Notes: generated from the sequence alone by a model not told the origin. A stretch of DNA of 64,000 nt from Rodentibacter caecimuris (GCF_001019715.1 NZ_BBXJ01000001.1:1674001-1738000), one strand, 5' to 3'. Shown: positions 47,805-59,229, counted from the stretch's first letter. Numbers and translations are program-made.

Positions 47805-49274
47805 TTATTGGGTTAAATAAAACTCAGCCGTTTCTTGATCGGAAAAATGCAAGATTTCATTCCCTACAATTTGATAATCCTCGTGGCCTTTTCCCGCAAT
47901 CAAAATGAGGTCATTTTTCTGCGCCCCTTGAATAGCGAATTCAATTGCTTGTGCACGATCAGAAATTAACCCGACGTTATCCATATTACTAAAACCGGAA
48001 ACAATATCCGCTTCAATTTGATCAGGCTCTTCGGTACGCGGATTATCTGTGGTTACAATCACCATATCAGCAAATTGCTCGGCAACTTTTGCCATTAACG
48101 GACGTTTACCTCTATCACGATCGCCACCACAGCCAAAAATGCACCATAGTTTGCCATTGCAATGTTCACGAGCGGCAACAAGCGCTTTTTCCAAAGCGTC
48201 CGGCGTATGGGCATAATCGACAATAACTGCCGATTTTTCCTCAACTTTGATCATTTCCATTCTGCCGCGAACACCTTGTAACGTTGAAACGCTATTGATT
48301 AAACTCTCCAATGAGTATCCTAATGCAAGCAATGTCGCCATGGCTAATAGTAAATTACTCACATTAAATGCACCAATTAACGGGCTGTTCAGAGTGCCAT
48401 TTCCCCAACTGGATGTAAAATCAATAATCGTCCCCTCGTGAGTAAAACGGGCTGAGACGGCTTTTAGCCATTGTTTGGAATTTGGTTGGAAATTTGCTTC
48501 ACAACTGACCGCAATGCCATTTGGTAATGATTTTAGCCATTCCGCACCTACCGGATCATCTGCATTTAGAATTTGCAAATCGGGAGATAAGTCAAAGAAA
48601 AAACGTTTTTTCGCTTGTGTGTAATCTTCCATCGTGCCGTGATAGTCTAAATGATCACGGCTTAAATTTGTAAAAATTGCAACGTTAAAATCTAACGCCT
48701 CTACCCGATGTTGAACTAAACCGTGAGAAGAAACCTCAATCGCTACAAAATCCGCACTGGCATTAATAAAAGAAGCAAGTGAAGATTGAATTTCGATCGG
48801 TGAACCCGTAGTATTTTTTGCTTCAACAACCTGTCCTAATAAGCCGTTTCCAATCGTCCCCATTACAGCCGACTTATGCCCTAAGTGCCTAACCCACTGC
48901 GCTAATAGTTGAGAGACGGTTGTTTTCCCATTTGTGCCGGTAACACCGACAAGGGTGAGTTTTTTAGACGGCGAATCATAAAATTTATCTGCAATCTCGG
49001 ATAAATTTGACGACAAATTATAGTAATAAATCACTGGTTTTTGCTGCTGATATACTACGCTTAAATGCATATCGACCGAGCCGGTTTCAGCGACAATCGC
49101 ACTTGCACCGGCTAAAATCGCCTGTTCAATAAAACAGGTTGCATCAACTTGATGTCCTTTTATTGCAACAAACAGATCACCGGTTTTCACTTTTCTACTA
49201 TCTAAAACCAGTTCATTAATTTCAATATCTTGGGGAAGTGAAGGCAAATTAAAAAGTGCGGTTAGTTTTTTCAT
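47805..49274 (-). CDS. murE: UDP-MurNAc-tripeptide synthetase (meso-DAP adding)
   Basis: A 489-residue Mur ligase. It has [18 protein letters not shown] loop [27 protein letters not shown], and [13 protein letters not shown]; the motif [10 protein letters not shown] carries the DNPR sequence that selects meso-diaminopimelate over lysine, as expected for a Gram-negative wall. The ATG at 49274 lies nine bases after ftsI. An uptake signal sits at its 5' end. Confidence 0.97.
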   Translation of the reverse strand: MKKLTALFNLPSLPQDIEINELVLDSRKVKTGDLFVAIKGHQVDATCFIEQAILAGASAIVAETGSVDMHLSVVYQQQKPVIYYYNLSSNLSEIADKFYDSPSKKLTLVGVTGTNGKTTVSQLLAQWVRHLGHKSAVMGTIGNGLLGQVVEAKNTTGSPIEIQSSLASFINASADFVAIEVSSHGLVQHRVEALDFNVAIFTNLSRDHLDYHGTMEDYTQAKKRFFFDLSPDLQILNADDPVGAEWLKSLPNGIAVSCEANFQPNSKQWLKAVSARFTHEGTIIDFTSSWGNGTLNSPLIGAFNVSNLLLAMATLLALGYSLESLINSVSTLQGVRGRMEMIKVEEKSAVIVDYAHTPDALEKALVAAREHCNGKLWCIFGCGGDRDRGKRPLMAKVAEQFADMVIVTTDNPRTEEPDQIEADIVSGFSNMDNVGLISDRAQAIEFAIQGAQKNDLILIAGKGHEDYQIVGNEILHFSDQETAEFYLTQ

Positions 49275-49283
49275 TGTTTTTCC

Positions 49284-51125
49284 TTAATTTGCCTGTTTCA
49301 CATTATCTTGTTCTGTTTTACGTGAAGTAAGACGAACCGTGCGTTTTGCCGTTTTATCTAGTGGTTCGGCATCAGGTGCAATACCATTGGTACGCAAAGC
49401 ATATCCCATAATGCTGGAGAACACAGGCGCAGATACCGCACCACCGTAATATTGACCGGCTTTCGGATCATTAATCAAAATAATAAGTGCATAACGCGGA
49501 TCACTAATTGGCGCAATCCCAGCCGTAAATGCCACATATTTATTCACATAGCGTCCATTTTCAATTTTACGCGCAGTACCGGTTTTCACTCCGACCCGAT
49601 AGCCTTCGACCATCGCACGCTTATTTTTAATCGCTACTTTTTCTAACATATTCACAATTTCTTTTGTGGTTTTCTCAGAAAAAACACGTTGACCAATCAC
49701 AGGAGGATCAACTTTAGTAATAGAAAGCGGACGATAAATACCAAAACTTCCTAAAGTCGCATAAGCACGCGCCATTTGTAGCGGTGTTGCGGTGATACCA
49801 TAGCCATAAGCTACCGTTGCCCGATCAATATCCGCCCAACGTTTGCGATTTGCATTTAACACACCAGCTTGTTCGCCAACCAAGCCTAAATCGGTAGCTT
49901 TACCTAGCCCTGCCGCCTGATAGGTATCCATTAATGCACTTGGCGGCATACGTAATGCAAGACGACTGACTCCACGGTTACTCGAATTAATCAGAATTTC
50001 ATCTAAAGTTTGTTGAGGACGAGGTGCGACATCCACAATTTCTTTCCCACTCACGGTAAAAGAGCCTGTATTGATCACTTCATTACGTTGTGCCGCACCA
50101 CGCTGAAGTGCGGTCAAAACAACAAAAGGTTTTACCGTTGAACCGGGCTCGAAAACATCAGTAATCGCACGGTTTCGCATAAGCTCCGCTTTCACACCGA
50201 CACGATTATTCGGGTTATAAGAAGGCGCATTAGCCATTGCAAGCACCTCACCGGTACGCACATCAACAAGTACTGCCGTACCTGATTCCGCCTTGTTTTC
50301 CGTTACCGCTTTTTTGATTTCACGATATACCATCGATTGTAATTTTTCATCAATGCTGAGTGTCACATCTTGTGCATCGTATTTTTTCTGGTCGGCAATA
50401 TGTTCAACCACGTTTCCTCGTTTATCTTTTCGTACTAAACGGGAACCGTCTTTCCCCACCAGCATTGTATTAAAACTTTTCTCAATCCCTTCAATACCAT
50501 TACCGTCAATATCGGTATAACCGATTAAATGTGCGGTTTCTTCTACTCGCGGATAGAAACGACGCGGCTCGCTTTCTAGGCTGATTCCTTTAATTTTCAA
50601 TTCTTTGACATATTGTGCTTTTCCAGCTTCAACCTGGCGTGCTAAATATAAAAAACCTGATTTTGGATTTTTCTCAATTTTTTTGACAAGTTCGTTATAG
50701 CTCAAACCTAAGACATCCGCGAGAGCTTTGATTCTCTCTTTGTCATCAAGCGAACCTTCTTTAAGAATACGTTTAGGTTCTGCGATTACCGCACTCATTG
50801 GCACACTTACAGATAATAACTGACCGTTACGATCTAAAATTGAACCGCGAACCGAAAGAATTTCATCTTTACGTAAAGAACGTTTATCCGCTTCACCGGA
50901 AAGAATATCCGAATTGATCGCTTGAACATAGGCAGCCCGAGCAACTAAAGCGCCTAATCCGAAGAAAATAAGCCCTGTGGCAATTAAATAACGCCAGCGT
51001 ATAAAGCATCTTTCAAACACCATTTTAGGCTTATTGGGTTTAATCGCCGTTGTTGTAGACACGGCGAGTTTTCTAATTGTTTTCTTAGATTTATTTGATT
51101 TTTTTGATGAATTAAATCTAACCAT
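49284..51125 (-). CDS. ftsI: Septal transpeptidase FtsI (PBP3)
   Basis: A 613-residue class B penicillin-binding protein: basic cytoplasmic tail, membrane helix near residues 45-65 ([20 protein letters not shown]), pedestal domain with [13 protein letters not shown], and transpeptidase with STVK in [13 protein letters not shown] in INSSNRG and KTG in GVKTGTARK. It crosslinks septal wall with FtsW. By alignment from memory with H. influenzae PBP3, the positions linked to beta-lactam insensitivity keep Arg after KTGTA and Asn in YVNKY, so no BLNAR-type change is seen there. Confidence 0.97.
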   Translation of the reverse strand: MVRFNSSKKSNKSKKTIRKLAVSTTTAIKPNKPKMVFERCFIRWRYLIATGLIFFGLGALVARAAYVQAINSDILSGEADKRSLRKDEILSVRGSILDRNGQLLSVSVPMSAVIAEPKRILKEGSLDDKERIKALADVLGLSYNELVKKIEKNPKSGFLYLARQVEAGKAQYVKELKIKGISLESEPRRFYPRVEETAHLIGYTDIDGNGIEGIEKSFNTMLVGKDGSRLVRKDKRGNVVEHIADQKKYDAQDVTLSIDEKLQSMVYREIKKAVTENKAESGTAVLVDVRTGEVLAMANAPSYNPNNRVGVKAELMRNRAITDVFEPGSTVKPFVVLTALQRGAAQRNEVINTGSFTVSGKEIVDVAPRPQQTLDEILINSSNRGVSRLALRMPPSALMDTYQAAGLGKATDLGLVGEQAGVLNANRKRWADIDRATVAYGYGITATPLQMARAYATLGSFGIYRPLSITKVDPPVIGQRVFSEKTTKEIVNMLEKVAIKNKRAMVEGYRVGVKTGTARKIENGRYVNKYVAFTAGIAPISDPRYALIILINDPKAGQYYGGAVSAPVFSSIMGYALRTNGIAPDAEPLDKTAKRTVRLTSRKTEQDNVKQAN

Positions 51126-51147
51126 TTACTCAACCCTGACTTACTTT

Positions 51148-51468
51148 TTATTCCAAAATAACCACTTCTTGGTCGCTATCTATTCTTTTCATTTTTAACG
51201 TACCAATCGCAATAAATTCCACTCTTGTGCTATCGCCCTCAGTCGCTTCTTGCAACTGCAAATTGCGATATTCATCTTGCAATGCTTGATGTTGCAAAAC
51301 CAACTGACCATTTTCAGAGATTAGCCCGCGCGTTTGGTGCGTTAACCAAATTGTTGCCATAGCAGAAATCAAAATTAATAACAATAATAATGAAACCAAT
51401 TTATTTGCTGAAAATAAATCTTCTACCAAAAGATTCTGCAAAGGATAACGTTCATTATTCTCTAACAT
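51148..51468 (-). CDS. ftsL: Cell division protein FtsL
   Basis: A 106-residue bitopic protein with one membrane helix ([18 protein letters not shown], about residues 26-43) and a periplasmic coiled coil ([20 protein letters not shown]). It forms a complex with FtsB and FtsQ and activates FtsWI. It lies between rsmH and ftsI, the usual place, with gaps of 8 and 22 bases. Identification rests on position and topology as much as on sequence. Confidence 0.92.
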   Translation of the reverse strand: MLENNERYPLQNLLVEDLFSANKLVSLLLLLILISAMATIWLTHQTRGLISENGQLVLQHQALQDEYRNLQLQEATEGDSTRVEFIAIGTLKMKRIDSDQEVVILE

Positions 51469-51476
51469 TTTTTACC

Positions 51477-52439
51477 CTAACCGATTTTTTCCGCAATGCG
51501 TAATATTGCGCTTCTTGAACGTGGATTTGCCTGAATTTCTGCTTCTGACGGCTGAACTGCTTTGCCAATAGCTTTTAATTTTTGGTGACGTTGAATTTGA
51601 TCTTCACGTAATGGCAACCCTTTTGGAATCGGCTCTCCTTTACTTTGTTTTTTGATAAAGTGTTTAACCATTCTATCTTCTAAAGAATGGAAACTAATGA
51701 TCGACAAACGCCCTCCAGTTGCTAACATCTCTAATGCCGAATGTAATACACTTTCCAATTCATCCAGTTCAGAATTAATGAAAATTCGAATTGCTTGAAA
51801 ACTACGGGTTGCCGGATGTTTGTTCTTATCCTTAAAAGGCACTGCCTGGGAAATGAGTTCAGCCAGTTGGAGTGTTCGTGATAAACCTTTTTCGCCATTT
51901 TTGACCGCACTTTTGTTGTATTCAACAATGGCTGTCGCAATACGTTTTGCAAACCGTTCTTCACCGAAGGTTTTCAATACCCAAGTTAAATCCTCTACAG
52001 AAACCTGTTTTAACCATTCTGCCGCAGATAAACCTTGTTTTGTATTCATACGCATGTCGAGCGGGCCGTCTTTCATAAAACTAAAACCGCGTTCCGCCTC
52101 ATCCAACTGCGGAGATGACACGCCGAGATCAAGCAAAATACCATCAATCTTGCCAACCAAATCTAATTTTTCACAAATTTCAGGGATTTGGGAAAAGCTA
52201 TTATGTTCAATTTGAAAACGTTGGTCTTGAATTTTTTTCGCTTCCGCGATGGCATAAGGATCTCGGTCAATACCAATCAAACGACCGTTTTGAGAGAGTT
52301 TGGAAAGAATTAAACGAGAATGACCTCCCCGTCCAAAAGTGCCATCAATATAAATTCCATTTTCTTTCAATGCCAAGCCGTCCACAGCTTCATGGAGTAA
52401 AACCGTAATATGTTCAGTCGAAGAAAAGGAATTTTGCAT
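51477..52439 (-). CDS. rsmH: 16S rRNA (cytosine(1402)-N4)-methyltransferase
   Basis: A 320-residue SAM-dependent methyltransferase (former MraW). Motifs: [18 protein letters not shown] for SAM binding, [35 protein letters not shown] and [17 protein letters not shown] near the C terminus. It methylates C1402 in the decoding centre. It is the second gene of the cluster, but a terminator-like hairpin stands between it and mraZ. Confidence 0.96.
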   Translation of the reverse strand: MQNSFSSTEHITVLLHEAVDGLALKENGIYIDGTFGRGGHSRLILSKLSQNGRLIGIDRDPYAIAEAKKIQDQRFQIEHNSFSQIPEICEKLDLVGKIDGILLDLGVSSPQLDEAERGFSFMKDGPLDMRMNTKQGLSAAEWLKQVSVEDLTWVLKTFGEERFAKRIATAIVEYNKSAVKNGEKGLSRTLQLAELISQAVPFKDKNKHPATRSFQAIRIFINSELDELESVLHSALEMLATGGRLSIISFHSLEDRMVKHFIKKQSKGEPIPKGLPLREDQIQRHQKLKAIGKAVQPSEAEIQANPRSRSAILRIAEKIG

Positions 52440-52470
52440 ATTCGTAAGCGTTAATAAAATAAGTTTGAAA

Positions 52471-52501
52471 AAAGATAATGCGGTGCAAGCACCGCTTATC
52501 T
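52471..52501 (-). terminator. Terminator-like hairpin between mraZ and rsmH
   Basis: On the minus strand GATAAGCGGTGC and GCACCGCATTATC form a long stem with a two-base loop and one bulge, followed at once by CTTTTTTC. It has the full look of an intrinsic terminator, 34 bases before the rsmH ATG. It may attenuate transcription from the mraZ promoter into the cell wall genes. Confidence 0.7.
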
Positions 52502-52531
52502 TGCTAGTGCTGCTGTTCTTTTCTAAGTTTA

Positions 52532-52990
52532 TTAGAATGACAGCATATTTAAATTCGTATCCGTTGCAAATTCGGCAGTTCCTGCCACAGCAATATCTTC
52601 ATCAATTTGTGCGATCCACTCCGTATCACTCCAAATTTCAAATTTGTTTAATTGCCCTACCAACATTAAACCTTTTTCTAATTTTGCATGTTGACGTAAT
52701 GGCCCGCTCAGTAAAATACGCCCCTGAGCATCCATTTCACATTCGGTAGCATAACCAAGCATTACTCGCTGTAAACGGCGTTGGTTAGGATCAAAATTAG
52801 ATAATGAAAGTAGTTTCTGCTCAATTTTTTCCCATTCATCTAAGGGATAAAGCAATAGGCAAGGCTGACGAATATCTACCGTACAAACCATTTGCCCTTG
52901 ATTTTTTTCAATAATTTCTGCGCGATAGCGAGTCGGGATCGCAATTCTTCCCTTTGAATCTAAATTTACCGCTACAGCACCACGAAACAT
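52532..52990 (-). CDS. mraZ: Transcriptional regulator MraZ
   Basis: A 152-residue protein of two AbrB-like half-domains, each with a DSKGR- or DAQGR-type turn: [20 protein letters not shown] at the start and [17 protein letters not shown] in the second half. MraZ forms a ring and represses its own dcw promoter through TGG-type repeats, which are present upstream here. The ATG at 52990, with AAAGGA before it, gives the family start; an upstream in-frame start at 53044 is rejected because it would include the operator. Confidence 0.95.
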   Translation of the reverse strand: MFRGAVAVNLDSKGRIAIPTRYRAEIIEKNQGQMVCTVDIRQPCLLLYPLDEWEKIEQKLLSLSNFDPNQRRLQRVMLGYATECEMDAQGRILLSGPLRQHAKLEKGLMLVGQLNKFEIWSDTEWIAQIDEDIAVAGTAEFATDTNLNMLSF

Positions 52991-53027
52991 TGATTCTGAT
53001 CCTTTAAGATTAAAATTCTGGTAAAAA

Positions 53028-53055
53028 TCACCACAAAAAACCACTTTTCACCACT
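53028..53055 (-). promoter_or_regulatory. MraZ-type operator repeats
   Basis: On the minus strand GTGG occurs three times exactly ten bases apart (53034-53031, 53044-53041, 53054-53051 read in reverse), as GTGGTGAAAA, GTGGTTTTTT, GTGGTGATTT. The spacing and TGG cores mirror the repeats bound by E. coli MraZ. They lie 40-65 bases before the mraZ ATG, just downstream of a promoter. Confidence 0.7.
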
Positions 53056-53073
53056 TAACTGCCAAGTCTATCG

Positions 53074-53103
53074 GTTATAAAGCAAACTTGCAAGCGATTC
53101 CAA
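53074..53103 (-). promoter_or_regulatory. Probable promoter of the dcw cluster
   Basis: On the minus strand TTGGAA and TATAAC are separated by 18 bases and lie directly upstream of the MraZ-type repeats. Only the position and moderate consensus match support it. Confidence 0.45.
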
Positions 53104-53127
53104 TATATAAATGCGATAAATTTCAGA

Positions 53128-53162
53128 TAAAAAAACCGCTCAAGCATTCACTTGAACGGTTT
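53128..53162 (-). terminator. Terminator of cstA
   Basis: A 12-bp stem AAACCGTTCAAG/CTTGAGCGGTTT (minus strand, one G-T type mismatch) with a six-base loop followed by T's. cstA ends 22 bases before the hairpin. It insulates the dcw promoter from cstA transcription. Confidence 0.75.
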
Positions 53163-53183
53163 GATTTTATAACGCGTTGAAAA

Positions 53184-54779
53184 TTATACGTTTGTCGTAT
53201 TTACATAGGCTTCTTCATCACGATCACCTAATGGTTTTAATAGGACGAAGAATAAAACAATACATAAAATTGTTGTTGCAAAGCCTAAGTATACCGATAA
53301 TTGATAATCTAAGCTGAAACCGATTTTATTGTAATACAAGTAAGTAGAACATACGGTAGTAATAAACCAAGCAGGGATAGAAGCAACCCAGTGGAATTTA
53401 TGATATCGATATAAATACGCTGCGGCAGTCCATAACATCACCATTGCCGTCATTTGGTTTGCCCAAGTGAAGTAACGCCATAAAATACTAAAATCGATCG
53501 TTGAAACATAATACCCTAATACAAACAATGGAATCGCAATCACTAAACGTTTGGAAAGAGAACGTTGATCAATATTGAAGATTTCCGCTAATTGCAAACG
53601 TGCGGCACGGAATGCCGTATCACCTGATGTAATCGGAAGCACTACAACACCTAGCACGGCAAAAATACCACCAATGAATCCTAAGAAGTGTAATGAACTG
53701 TCATACACCACTTTAGACGGAGAACCGGCCGAAATTGCATCTTGCAATGCTTGTGGATTTTCATAGAACGCAAGCCCTACCATACACCATACTAATGCAA
53801 TAATTCCTTCGGTAATCATTGCACCATAGAAAATGAAACGACCTTCACTCTCATTTTCTGCACAACGTGCCATTAGTGGCGTTTGTGTCGCATGAAAACC
53901 TGACAATGCTCCACAAGAAATAGTTAAGAATAACAATGGCCAAATTGGAACATCACCTTTTACTTGGAAGTTTTGTGTGAATTTCTCCCATGTTAATCCT
54001 TGTCCATCTGCATTCACGGTGCGAAAAAATTCAATTGGATCTACCACACTGAAGTGCGCCGACACCAAACCATATACCATTCCCACAGACATAAAGAGCA
54101 ATAAGGCCCCAAAGAGCGGATAAATTCGACCAATAATTTTATCGATAGGTAATAAAGTAGCAAGAATATAATAAGCGAAAATAATCACTGTCCATAGTGC
54201 AACAATGGTGGCTTTATCCATGCCCCATACTTTAAGACCACCGGCTTCCACCACCTGATGAACCGCTTCGGCATCACCCAATTGTAATGCACCTTGAGAA
54301 GCACCGAAGATATCCATGGTAATCGTACCCATTAATTGTGCCGGGCTTGCAACAAATACCACACCAACCAATAACAACAACACTAATGCGAGAAGATTGA
54401 TAAATACTTTTACAGGACGACCTAAAAACTTACCCGCCAAATAAGGCATTGTCGCACCACCATGACGGATACTTAACATACCGCAAAAATAGTCATGTAC
54501 CGCCCCGGCAAAAATACATCCGATAACAATCCAAAGCATGGCAACCGGTCCGTATAGCGCCCCGAGAATAGGTCCAAAAATTGGCCCGGTACCCGCAATA
54601 TTTAATAATTGAATCAACCAAATTTTGGTTTTAGACATTGGCATATAATCCACACCATCATTGATTTGATAAGCGGGAGTTTGACGTTTAGGATTAATGA
54701 CAAAAATTTTTTCAATAATTTTTCCGTAAATAAAATAGCCAAGAGTCAAAATGGCTATACAGAAGAAAAACCACAACAT
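53184..54779 (-). CDS. cstA: CstA-family carbon starvation protein (peptide/pyruvate transporter)
   Basis: A 531-residue polytopic protein of the short CstA branch (E. coli CstA is about 700 residues). Family blocks: LNIAGTGPIFGPILGALYGP near residue 58, HDYFCGMLSIRHGGATMP, SCGALSGFHATQTPLMARC and VVLPITSGDTAFRAARL. E. coli CstA and its relative BtsT take up peptides or pyruvate under carbon limitation; the exact substrate here is open. A CRP site lies about 115 bases upstream. It is monocistronic. Confidence 0.88.
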   Translation of the reverse strand: MLWFFFCIAILTLGYFIYGKIIEKIFVINPKRQTPAYQINDGVDYMPMSKTKIWLIQLLNIAGTGPIFGPILGALYGPVAMLWIVIGCIFAGAVHDYFCGMLSIRHGGATMPYLAGKFLGRPVKVFINLLALVLLLLVGVVFVASPAQLMGTITMDIFGASQGALQLGDAEAVHQVVEAGGLKVWGMDKATIVALWTVIIFAYYILATLLPIDKIIGRIYPLFGALLLFMSVGMVYGLVSAHFSVVDPIEFFRTVNADGQGLTWEKFTQNFQVKGDVPIWPLLFLTISCGALSGFHATQTPLMARCAENESEGRFIFYGAMITEGIIALVWCMVGLAFYENPQALQDAISAGSPSKVVYDSSLHFLGFIGGIFAVLGVVVLPITSGDTAFRAARLQLAEIFNIDQRSLSKRLVIAIPLFVLGYYVSTIDFSILWRYFTWANQMTAMVMLWTAAAYLYRYHKFHWVASIPAWFITTVCSTYLYYNKIGFSLDYQLSVYLGFATTILCIVLFFVLLKPLGDRDEEAYVNTTNV

Positions 54780-55209
54780 AAAAGCACCTCAAAAATAATC
54801 ACTATGTTACTGAAATCATGCTCTAAATAAGCGCATCGTATTTTATGATAAATTTAAATAAACAAAAAATTTAATTTACAAAAACCTCATAATTTTGTGA
54901 TGAATATCACATTTAACATTCAAATTTTAAACACAGTAAAAAAATACGGTGTAATTCATCAATAAGCACCATAGAGTATCTTGTTACTTTATCTGACGTT
55001 TCATTTTATATTCCCCATACCTGGTCATATTTCAGTTATAAGGTTAGCAACAAGACTATTCTATTATTGCACAAGCAATAGCTTATCCTGTTTGGTAATT
55101 TTACCGTTCACTGATAGACTACAGAGTGACTTGTTGTTTTATTAATTCAGCAATCTAACTGACAAAGTACGAAATCAAAATCTACCGTTTAAGTTAATAA
55201 GGAATAGAA
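54780..55209. other. 430-base intergenic region upstream of cstA
   Basis: The stretch separates the divergent cstA and zinc-ribbon genes. Apart from the CRP site at 54896-54911 and AT-rich promoter-like sequence near it, I see no gene, RNA or repeat. Short plus-strand frames are broken by stops. The half nearest 55209 could hold the promoter of the zinc-ribbon gene, but no strong match stands out. Confidence 0.6.
54896..54911. promoter_or_regulatory. CRP site upstream of cstA
   Basis: TGTGATGAATATCACA has a perfect TGTGA-N6-TCACA core. It lies about 117 bases before the cstA ATG. Carbon-starvation gene cstA is cAMP-CRP activated in E. coli, so the site makes functional sense. Confidence 0.7.
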
Positions 55210-55440
55210 ATGGCTCTTATCCGCTGTCTGGAATGTCGCCAAAAAATCAGCGAACACGCTACAAACTGCCCACACTGTGGCTTTTCTTTCAAACAAGATC
55301 TCATCATCTATAAACAAAAGTTGGAAGAAAGACGCTTGAAAAATGCGGAAATTAACCGAAAAAGCACAAAATTGCACTTAGTTTGGTTTTGCATCTTTGC
55401 CTTGTTTATTATCATTGCAAGTCTCATTAGCCAATCATAA
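55210..55440 (+). CDS. Small zinc-ribbon membrane protein
   Basis: A 76-residue protein with an N-terminal zinc ribbon CLEC-(N11)-CPHCGF (residues 6-23), a charged helical middle and a C-terminal membrane helix LVWFCIFALFIIIASLI. It would sit in the inner membrane with the zinc ribbon in the cytoplasm. The function is unknown; such ribbon-plus-anchor proteins are common and poorly studied. The ATG is preceded by AAGGAATAG. A small hairpin follows the stop. Confidence 0.75.
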   Translation: MALIRCLECRQKISEHATNCPHCGFSFKQDLIIYKQKLEERRLKNAEINRKSTKLHLVWFCIFALFIIIASLISQS

Positions 55441-55444
55441 AAAA

Positions 55445-55463
55445 TGGGTTGCAACGCAACCCA
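55445..55463 (+). terminator. Small hairpin after the zinc-ribbon gene
   Basis: TGGGTTGC and GCAACCCA form an 8-bp stem with a three-base loop, five bases after the stop. The T-run after it is poor, so it is a weak terminator at best. It stands between convergent genes. Confidence 0.5.
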
Positions 55464-55491
55464 CTCATTCTCTTAAAATATTGACCGCACT

Positions 55492-56175
55492 TTACGCTTT
55501 TTTCACATCTAAACGCTCAAAAACAAGTACTTTATTTTCTAACTTACGTAATAATAGCGTTGCAATCCCTGTAATAACTAAATAGATACCGCCGGCAATG
55601 CCATAAATTGTCAACGCGTCATATTCGGTACCGTAAAGTTGACGGGCATAGCCCATAATATCCATAATCGTAATCGTTGATGCCAATGCCGTTCCTTTAA
55701 ATACCAAAATAATTTCATTACTATAAGACGGCAACGCCCGTTTTAATGCGTAAGGAATCAAAATTTTTAATGTTTGTAAGCGGCTTAGCCCCAGTGCGGC
55801 ACAACCTTCCCACTGTCCTTTTGGAATCGCTTTCACCGCACCATAAAATAATTGGGTTGAATAGGCCGCACTGTTTAATGCCAATGCCAATGCCGCACAG
55901 AACCATGCATTTGATAAAAGATGCCAAAGCGGGCTATTCACAATCCATTCAAATTGACCTGGGCCGGCATAAATTAAGAAAAACTGCACAAGTAGTGGTG
56001 TACCGGTAAATAAAACAAGGTAAAAATTGACCGCTCTTTTTACCCAGCTATTTCCCATAGCAAGCAACACTGTCAGAATTAAGGCTAATAAAAAAGCAAC
56101 CAACAACGAAACCAAGGTCAATAATAAGCTCGTCGGAATCCCCTGTGCGATCACGGATAAATATTCTTGGAACAT
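55492..56175 (-). CDS. artM: Arginine ABC transporter permease ArtM
   Basis: A 227-residue inner-membrane permease of the HisM/ArtM type with five or so helices. The EAA loop is seen in [20 protein letters not shown] near residue 115. It is the last gene of artP-I-Q-M. The ATG at 56175 shares its last base with the artQ stop. The protein should pair with ArtQ and be energised by ArtP; assignment of M versus Q follows gene order in H. influenzae. Confidence 0.92.
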   Translation of the reverse strand: MFQEYLSVIAQGIPTSLLLTLVSLLVAFLLALILTVLLAMGNSWVKRAVNFYLVLFTGTPLLVQFFLIYAGPGQFEWIVNSPLWHLLSNAWFCAALALALNSAAYSTQLFYGAVKAIPKGQWEGCAALGLSRLQTLKILIPYALKRALPSYSNEIILVFKGTALASTITIMDIMGYARQLYGTEYDALTIYGIAGGIYLVITGIATLLLRKLENKVLVFERLDVKKA

Positions 56176-56840
56176 TATTTCACCTCTCTTTCAAAACGCG
56201 TAAAACGGAGTTCTAAACGGCGAATACCGACTTGACTGATTAATGTTATAGCAAGATAAATTAATGCCGCAATGCCATACCAAGTGAACGGTTGATGTGT
56301 GTTGGTATTAATTAATTGCGCTTGGCGCATTAAATCATCTCCGCCAATAAGTGAAATTAATGCCGTATCTTTTAACAACACTAACCACTGATTACTCAAC
56401 CCCGGCAAAGCGTGACGCCAAATTTGCGGCACAACAATGTGTATAAACGTATAACCTTTACTTAATCCCAACGCCGCGCCTGATTCCCATTGTCCTTTTG
56501 GGATAGCTTGAATTGCGCCGCGTAAGGTTTGCGATGCATAAGCCGCAAAAATAAGTGATAAGGCAAAAACACCACATCCGAATGTACTGAATTCAATGTA
56601 TTCGCCGGTCAGTATTTCTACAAGCTCTGTTGAACCAAAATACACCAGCAAAACAACCAGAATTTCCGGTAATCCCCGTAGCAATGCCACAAAAATAGCC
56701 ATAGGTTTACCAACAAAGCGATTTGCTTCCAATAAAGCAAATATCACGCTAAACAGCAAACCGATAACTAAGGAGCATACAGCAAGCCCTAATGTCATTA
56801 GGGCTGCCGTAAACATTAAAGAAAGAAAATCAGCAAACAT
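56175..56840 (-). CDS. artQ: Arginine ABC transporter permease ArtQ
   Basis: A 221-residue permease, partner of ArtM. The EAA loop is [20 protein letters not shown] near residue 110, almost the same as in ArtM, and [20 protein letters not shown] is typical of polar amino acid permeases. It begins three bases after artI and overlaps the artM start by one base, so the four genes are tightly coupled. Confidence 0.92.
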   Translation of the reverse strand: MFADFLSLMFTAALMTLGLAVCSLVIGLLFSVIFALLEANRFVGKPMAIFVALLRGLPEILVVLLVYFGSTELVEILTGEYIEFSTFGCGVFALSLIFAAYASQTLRGAIQAIPKGQWESGAALGLSKGYTFIHIVVPQIWRHALPGLSNQWLVLLKDTALISLIGGDDLMRQAQLINTNTHQPFTWYGIAALIYLAITLISQVGIRRLELRFTRFEREVK

Positions 56841-56843
56841 AAA

Positions 56844-57563
56844 TTATTTAATCATCCATTTATCATAGATCTTTTGGTATTCACCATTTGCTCTGATTGT
56901 CGCCAAACCTTTATTTAAATTTTCGGCTAATTCTTTGTTTGACTTATTCATTGCAATACCTAAACCGTTACCAAAGTATTTTTTATTCGTCACTTTTTCA
57001 GCAACGAATTGAATTTCAGGTTCTTTGCCGATCATATCCGCAAGTACAGCGGTATCACCGAAAATAATGTCAATACGACCATTTTTTAAGTCTAAAATAG
57101 CGTCTTGTAAACTCGTATAAGCTTTTGGTGAATATTGCTTCGTTTCAGTGACAGTATATTGTTGGAAAGTTGTGCCATTTTGCACACCAATGTTTTTAGC
57201 CGTTTCCAGAGTTGCTTTACCTTTCAATGCGACATAGCTTGCCGTGCTATCATAATAGGCCTCTGAAAATAACACCTGTTTTGAGCGCGCTTCGGTGATA
57301 TCCATGGCGGAAATTGCAGCATCAAAACGTTTTGCCTTTAAATTTGGAATTAATGCATCAAAAGATTCACCTTTAAACTTGCAGGTTGCTTGAATTTCTT
57401 TACAAATAGCATTCGCTACATCCACATCAAAACCAATGATCTCCCCTTTTTCATTGGTAAACTCAAACGGGGGATAACTCGGCTCCATCGCAAAAGTAAT
57501 TTCTTGTGCATTTACTATTGCTGCCGAACCTAATAATACTGCGCTTAAAAGTAATTTTTTCAT
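56844..57563 (-). CDS. artI: Arginine ABC transporter periplasmic binding protein ArtI
   Basis: A 239-residue exported binding protein. The signal peptide [20 protein letters not shown] is followed by [51 protein letters not shown] and LGIAMNKSN, the type 3 solute-binding fold of the Lys/Arg/Orn group. It captures a basic amino acid in the periplasm for ArtQM. It lies 17 bases after artP. Confidence 0.93.
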   Translation of the reverse strand: MKKLLLSAVLLGSAAIVNAQEITFAMEPSYPPFEFTNEKGEIIGFDVDVANAICKEIQATCKFKGESFDALIPNLKAKRFDAAISAMDITEARSKQVLFSEAYYDSTASYVALKGKATLETAKNIGVQNGTTFQQYTVTETKQYSPKAYTSLQDAILDLKNGRIDIIFGDTAVLADMIGKEPEIQFVAEKVTNKKYFGNGLGIAMNKSNKELAENLNKGLATIRANGEYQKIYDKWMIK

Positions 57564-57580
57564 AATGTCTCCTTATTGTT

Positions 57581-58312
57581 TTAGTGAGAAAGATATTGTC
57601 TAAATTGCTCGGTTTTCGGATGTTCAAAACAATCAGCCGATCCCATTTCTACAATTTTTCCTTGCTCCATATACACAACTTTTGTTGCGACTTTTTGCGC
57701 CACATTAACTTCATGGGTCACAATCACTTGAGTAATGCCCGTTTCCTGCAATTCCTTAATAATATCCACTACTTGTGCGGTAATTTCCGGATCTAAGGCT
57801 GCTGTCGGTTCGTCAAATAGCAACACTTGCGGTTTCATCATTAACGCCCGTGCAATTGCCACCCGCTGTTGTTGCCCGCCCGATAAATGTAGAGGGAAAC
57901 GATCAACATATTCTTCCAAACGTAAACGTTTTAGTAACTCCATTGCTTCTGTTTTTGCCGTTGATTCATCTATGCCTAACACTTTCATTGGCGCTTCAAT
58001 TAAATTTTCAATCACTGTCAAATGCGGCCAAAGATTATACTGTTGAAAAACCATTCCCACATCTTGGCGTAACTGGCGAATCGCATTCGGATTGGCCGTT
58101 GCCTTTGATAAATCAAATTTATTATTGGCAATACTTAATTGACCGGTTGTTGGCACTTCCAATAAATTTAATGTGCGGATTAATGTACTTTTTCCCGCTC
58201 CGCTTGGACCCAGTAACACGACCGTATCCCCTTCTTCCGCTTCCAAATTAATATCAAATAATGCTTGGGAAGCACCATAGAAAAAATTTAAATTTTTAAC
58301 ACGAATAGCCAT
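57581..58312 (-). CDS. artP: Arginine ABC transporter ATP-binding protein ArtP
   Basis: A 243-residue ATPase with Walker [16 protein letters not shown] near residue 35, Q-loop [13 protein letters not shown], signature [15 protein letters not shown], Walker [15 protein letters not shown] and switch His in VTHEVNVA. It powers the ArtQM permease. It is the first gene of the operon; gmhA lies upstream on the same strand but is separated by a terminator. Confidence 0.95.
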   Translation of the reverse strand: MAIRVKNLNFFYGASQALFDINLEAEEGDTVVLLGPSGAGKSTLIRTLNLLEVPTTGQLSIANNKFDLSKATANPNAIRQLRQDVGMVFQQYNLWPHLTVIENLIEAPMKVLGIDESTAKTEAMELLKRLRLEEYVDRFPLHLSGGQQQRVAIARALMMKPQVLLFDEPTAALDPEITAQVVDIIKELQETGITQVIVTHEVNVAQKVATKVVYMEQGKIVEMGSADCFEHPKTEQFRQYLSH

Positions 58313-58383
58313 TTCAATTCTCTTTACTTTATAGAATGCACAAATATTACGTTTTTATGCATATTTATGCAAGCATTTAGAAT

Positions 58384-58413
58384 AAAAAATCCCAAAAATA
58401 ATTTGGGATTTTA
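58384..58413 (-). terminator. Terminator of gmhA
   Basis: An 11-bp perfect stem AAAATCCCAAA/TTTGGGATTTT with a five-base loop and T's on the minus strand, in the 127-base gap between gmhA and artP. It suggests that artPIQM has its own promoter in the remaining 70 bases. Confidence 0.8.
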
Positions 58414-58439
58414 AAAATAGTTATGAAAACAACCGCACT

Positions 58440-59159
<720 letters not shown>

Positions 59160-59229
59160 TCAAAACACTTTGAAAAACTACCGCACTTTTTTAATCTTCA
59201 GCCAGTTTTGAACTATAAAAAGAAACCTG

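Noticed and set aside
49284-51125. Beta-lactam resistance (BLNAR) substitutions in FtsI
   Set aside because: The residues after KTG that define the common BLNAR classes look wild type in this sequence, and numbering was from memory; no resistance claim is justified.
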